Shown here: positions 61,464 through 64,000 of the stretch, one piece after another
Numbering within the stretch: position 1 is the stretch's first letter
Layout of the letters: each line of letters opens with the position of its first letter
Source: Sporomusa termitida
GTDB taxonomy: Bacteria; Bacillota; Negativicutes; Sporomusales; Sporomusaceae
DNA: 64,000 bases
Direction: 5' to 3'
Assembly (NCBI RefSeq): GCF_007641255.1
Contig: NZ_CP036259.1
Coordinates: 3,164,501-3,228,500 of the forward strand
Position numbers and translations under genes: made by a program
The notes under the pieces: generated by a model
Told to the model about the DNA's origin: nothing
Database searches by the model: none
What the model saw: the letters and a program-made list of their open reading frames with translations, nothing else

Positions 61464-62449
61464 TCCTCTAACACCACAAACGTATGTCCAACCAGGGCGT
61501 CCACTTCGGTCGCAGCATCAAGCACCTGCAGCTGCTTCATGCCGTTAAGGAAATAGGTATAGCTTGCCCGGGCCTGCAGGGGATCGGCTATCCAGCGGTA
61601 CTGAGCCAGCAAGGCACTGTTCAGCGCAACATCGCCCCCGGTGTATTTTTTATCAATACTGATTTGAGCAGCTTCCGCCGGATGCTCCCCAACCCATTTA
61701 GTCGCTTCGGCAAACGACCGGGTCAGCGCCTTGGCAATATCCGGTTCATTGCTGACGACCCTGCCGTTGATCCCCACATAACAGCATAGCTGATCGGCAT
61801 AGGGCGCCGAGTGGGTGTTGCTGAAAAACGCCCTGGCCTTACCTTCATTGACGGCAATCTGCGGAAACGGGTCCCAGGTGGAAAACGCATCAATTTCCTT
61901 TTTGGCCATGGCCAGGCTTAGCTGGGGTCCCGGATAAGCCTGCCAATTGACCTCTGTCTTGGGGTCGATCCCCAGCCTGATCATTTCCATTCCCAGATAG
62001 ATCATCGGCGGTCCGCCAATTGCGTCTACCCCCACAGTCCGGCCTTTCAAATCAGCAATTGACCGTACCGGCGAATCAACTGGAACAACGGCCTGAATAC
62101 AACCGGTATGAATGCCGGCGGTTAGCTTAATATTCAGCCCCTGTTCCATGGCCTTAAAACCGCCCGGCGACATCATAACGGCGTCAACCTTGCCGGTCGC
62201 AATCCCCTCTTTGGTAGTAGCCGCCGTAAGTTTAACAAGTTCAACCGTAAGGCCGTTTTTCTTAAACACCCCTTGCTCATGGGCAACATAAATCGGAGCT
62301 TCACAAGTTCCGCCATAATAACCGACATGCACTACCCTGGCCTCCCGGTCCGCGTTGGCACTGCTTTGCTTATTGCCGCCGCAGCCGCCAATAAACAAAG
62401 CAGCGGCAAACAACCCCGCCAGTATCAGCCCTGCCGTTTTTTTCCTCAT
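61460..62449 (-). CDS. ABC transporter substrate-binding lipoprotein, NMT1/SsuA type
   Basis: A 329-residue protein with a lipoprotein signal (AGLFAAALFIGGCGG, Cys as anchor). VGYYGGTCEAPIYVAHEQG and the NMT1-like DAVMMSPGGFKAMEQG follow. It binds a small organic ligand outside the membrane. The ligand is unknown: sulfonate or pyrimidine precursors for relatives, an organoarsenical by context. ATG 62449 is chosen because the signal peptide starts there. Confidence 0.85.
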   Translation of the reverse strand: MRKKTAGLILAGLFAAALFIGGCGGNKQSSANADREARVVHVGYYGGTCEAPIYVAHEQGVFKKNGLTVELVKLTAATTKEGIATGKVDAVMMSPGGFKAMEQGLNIKLTAGIHTGCIQAVVPVDSPVRSIADLKGRTVGVDAIGGPPMIYLGMEMIRLGIDPKTEVNWQAYPGPQLSLAMAKKEIDAFSTWDPFPQIAVNEGKARAFFSNTHSAPYADQLCCYVGINGRVVSNEPDIAKALTRSFAEATKWVGEHPAEAAQISIDKKYTGGDVALNSALLAQYRWIADPLQARASYTYFLNGMKQLQVLDAATEVDALVGHTFVVLEE

Positions 62450-62561
62450 CCTGCTTACTTCCCTTCTTAAAATAATTCCCGCTGTTCCTGCCTGAGCGAT
62501 TAAAGCCGGCGCCGGGAACGGCAACCACCGGGAAGCCCCGCAGGTTGCGGTGGCGCAGACT

Positions 62562-63524
62562 TTAGCCGGCCTTATTATCCAGACTCCCCTGACAACTGCT
62601 GCCGGCACCGGCCGTGCAGGTGAAACAATGATTCCCCAGCCTGACAGGCATCCCGGCCAGGCCCTGGGCGGTAATGCTGCCTATGTAACTATCGCCGGCC
62701 GCAATCGGCAGCTGTAATACCTGATTAAAATCACAGTCGTAAACACGGCCCTGCCAGTCTACATTAAGCAAATTCCGGCACATCACCTTAGCCAGATTAG
62801 CGGGATTGAAATTGTCGGCCAGCAGGTTCATATAGCCTTCCAGCTGCCCTTGTTGTTCCAGGTCGGCCCGGAAGCGGCCAATAGGAGCATTGGTAATTGT
62901 ATACAGATTATTGAACATAATCCCGAACCGTTCGCCCAGGCTCTCTTTATAGGCAAAATCCAGTTCATTTTGGGGCGCAGGCAAAAAGCTGCCGCCGGGG
63001 TTATAAACCAAATGCAGCTTGGGGCCTGCCCCCCCATAGCCCAAACGGTTCAGTTTCTGCAGCACCTTAATGTTCTGGCTGTAGACCCCCTTGCCCCGCT
63101 GAAACTCCACATTCTCCTCCAGGTAACAGGGCATAGATGAAATAATGTCGACATTATTCTCCTTTAAAAACGCCGGCAATCTTGCATACTTAGGCTCATT
63201 CAGAATCGTGAGATTACTCCGCAGTAAGATGCTTGCCGCCGGTTTCAGCCTGCGCAAGCCCCGAATCAGTGCCTGTAAATTAGGATTCATCTCCGGAGCG
63301 CCGCCGGTAATATCGACAACATTTATGTCTGAATTTTCAATAAAGCGCAGACAGTCATTAACCACTCTCAAACTCATCATTTCCTGCCGGTCGGGACCGG
63401 CCTCCACATGACAGTGCCTGCAGCTAAGATTGCAGACATATCCCATATTCATTTGGAGACACCGGACATTATCTTTTAACACCACATCGCCGAACCGGCC
63501 CACATACTCACCGAAGTTTTTCAT
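62562..63524 (-). CDS. arsS: Arsenosugar-type radical SAM protein ArsS
   Basis: A 320-residue radical SAM enzyme (TIGR04167 family). Cys31, Cys35 and Cys38 (CNLSCRHC) bind the cluster; VDITGGAPEMNPNL and LVYNPGGSFLP are typical. The C-terminal domain ends HCFTCTAGAGSSCQG; many members have selenocysteine in this motif, here TGT codes Cys. ArsS is thought to add the adenosyl/ribosyl moiety to dimethylarsenite. First gene of the run; arsM lies eight kb downstream on the same strand. GGGAAGGATGTGGCATT precedes the ATG. Confidence 0.85.
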   Translation of the reverse strand: MKNFGEYVGRFGDVVLKDNVRCLQMNMGYVCNLSCRHCHVEAGPDRQEMMSLRVVNDCLRFIENSDINVVDITGGAPEMNPNLQALIRGLRRLKPAASILLRSNLTILNEPKYARLPAFLKENNVDIISSMPCYLEENVEFQRGKGVYSQNIKVLQKLNRLGYGGAGPKLHLVYNPGGSFLPAPQNELDFAYKESLGERFGIMFNNLYTITNAPIGRFRADLEQQGQLEGYMNLLADNFNPANLAKVMCRNLLNVDWQGRVYDCDFNQVLQLPIAAGDSYIGSITAQGLAGMPVRLGNHCFTCTAGAGSSCQGSLDNKAG

Positions 63525-63601
63525 AATGCCACATCCTTCCCATTAAAAATCGCTTTGTTGACTACAATAATTTTTTTGCCAGCTGTTTGTTTCGCATTTA
63601 T

Positions 63602-63629
63602 AATTGCAAATTAATTGCAATTTGCAATT
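63602..63629. promoter_or_regulatory. Operator-like dyad in the arsS leader
   Basis: AATTGCAAA (63602-63610) and TTTGCAATT (63621-63629) are exact reverse complements, with a further TTGCAA between. The same core recurs at 63711-63742. Confidence 0.55.
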
Positions 63630-63638
63630 GTTGTGATT

Positions 63639-63672
63639 AAAAAAAATGCGAGAAATACGGATTATATCTCGC
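63639..63672 (-). terminator. Possible leader terminator (attenuator) of arsS
   Basis: On the minus strand GCGAGA (63667-63672) pairs with TCTCGC (63648-63653), followed by ATTTTTTTT. It lies between the promoter and arsS, about 13 bases after the predicted start of transcription. The six-base stem is short. Confidence 0.45.
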
Positions 63673-63691
63673 CTAGTTCTCAGTTATCTAT

Positions 63692-63720
63692 ATTATATGG
63701 CAATCTTTTATCAATTGCAA
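63692..63720 (-). promoter_or_regulatory. Promoter of the arsS run
   Basis: TTGCAA (63715-63720), exactly 17 bases, TATAAT (63692-63697) on the minus strand. The -35 lies within the operator-like dyad at 63711-63742, so a bound repressor would block it. Confidence 0.8.
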
Positions 63721-63742
63721 CATAAATTATATTTGCAATTGA
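63711..63742. promoter_or_regulatory. Operator-like dyad overlapping the arsS -35
   Basis: TCAATTGCAA (63711-63720) and TTGCAATTGA (63733-63742), a perfect ten-base inverted repeat with a 12-base AT-rich spacer. No ArsR-type regulator gene is in the window; it may lie to the right. Confidence 0.65.
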
Positions 63743-63754
63743 TGTATTTTACTT

Positions 63755-64000
63755 TTATTTTATTGCGCCATGCTTTTGCTCCGGCGACGAGAATTTAAAT
63801 TCCGGTTCTTGTTTTCGCAACTGCCTGGCTTTTTCCCCGGTTATCACTTCAAACCAGATACCTTCCACTCTGCGTCCGGAAAATGTTGGTCCAAACCGGA
63901 CAAAAATAGCGTCATCCCATTCATAAATTTCCTGGATTGACGGTTCAATGACCCGCAGCCGCAGCTGGCCATAGGAATAGCGAGTGTGTTCCAGCGATAG
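63755..64000 (-). CDS. C-terminal fragment of an unidentified protein
   Basis: The last 81 residues of a gene that enters from the right edge; TAA at 63755-63757. Visible sequence includes YSYGQLRLRVIEPSIQEIYE and RFGPTFSGRRVEGIWFEVI, beta-rich, ending EQKHGAIK. I do not recognise a family. It precedes arsS on the same strand but the arsS promoter separates them. Confidence 0.65.
   Translation of the reverse strand, partial: LSLEHTRYSYGQLRLRVIEPSIQEIYEWDDAIFVRFGPTFSGRRVEGIWFEVITGEKARQLRKQEPEFKFSSPEQKHGAIK

Overview
The window looks like the chromosome of an anaerobic, spore-forming Negativicutes acetogen of the Sporomusa type. This is inferred from gene content: a methanol-specific corrinoid methyltransferase operon with its RACo-type activator, a compact [FeFe]-hydrogenase, three molybdopterin oxidoreductase clusters, a molybdenum-cofactor gene set behind a probable Moco riboswitch, and a BclA-like collagen-repeat protein typical of spore surfaces. 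Strong AGGAGG-type ribosome sites and frequent TTG/GTG starts also fit Firmicutes. I see no rRNA, tRNA, CRISPR array, IS element or phage.

Layout. 1-5.8 kb: methanol operon on the minus strand (DUF1638 protein, RACo, PocR/AraC regulator, two corrinoid proteins, start of mtaB). 5.9-11.8 kb: a metallo-hydrolase, a secreted polysaccharide deacetylase, a large plus-strand protein joining a degenerate PfkB-like domain, an AAA+ ATPase and a RyR domain, a QueG-like iron-sulfur protein and a MarR regulator. 12-22.8 kb: ornithine aminotransferase, collagen-like protein, sensor kinase, an exporter, two acetyltransferases, a lactate-dehydrogenase-family enzyme, a radical SAM protein and an amidohydrolase relic. 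22.9-29.8 kb: mobA, a chemoreceptor relic, hydA, moeA, a second molybdopterin-binding protein, a MOSC protein, a truncated mogA, moaC, moaA and the riboswitch.

30.4-38.6 kb: molybdoenzyme cluster A (TIGR04282 transferase, HdrD-like protein, DUF169-ferredoxin, MopB, FeS subunit, NrfD-like anchor). 39-42.9 kb: DUF362 ferredoxin and two MFS transporters. 43.7-46.3 kb: cluster B (FeS subunit, MopB). 46.8-51 kb: a 46-residue protein, an Rpn-family nuclease and a sigma-54 activator. Three nearly identical -24/-12 promoters precede cluster A, cluster B and the 46-residue gene, so these probably form one sigma-54 regulon controlled by the adjacent activator.

51.3-52.2 kb: three small proteins of unknown function. 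52.3-63.5 kb: a long minus-strand run starting with arsS, followed by an ABC transporter, a BioB-like radical SAM enzyme, a Tat-exported MopB with FeS subunit and TorD-like chaperone, arsM, an aquaporin and a rhodanese. ArsS and ArsM are the arsenosugar-type pair, so I read this as an organoarsenical production and handling locus; the BioB-like enzyme, transporter and molybdoenzyme would be new parts of it. Its promoter carries inverted-repeat operators and a possible leader terminator. The window ends inside an unidentified gene.
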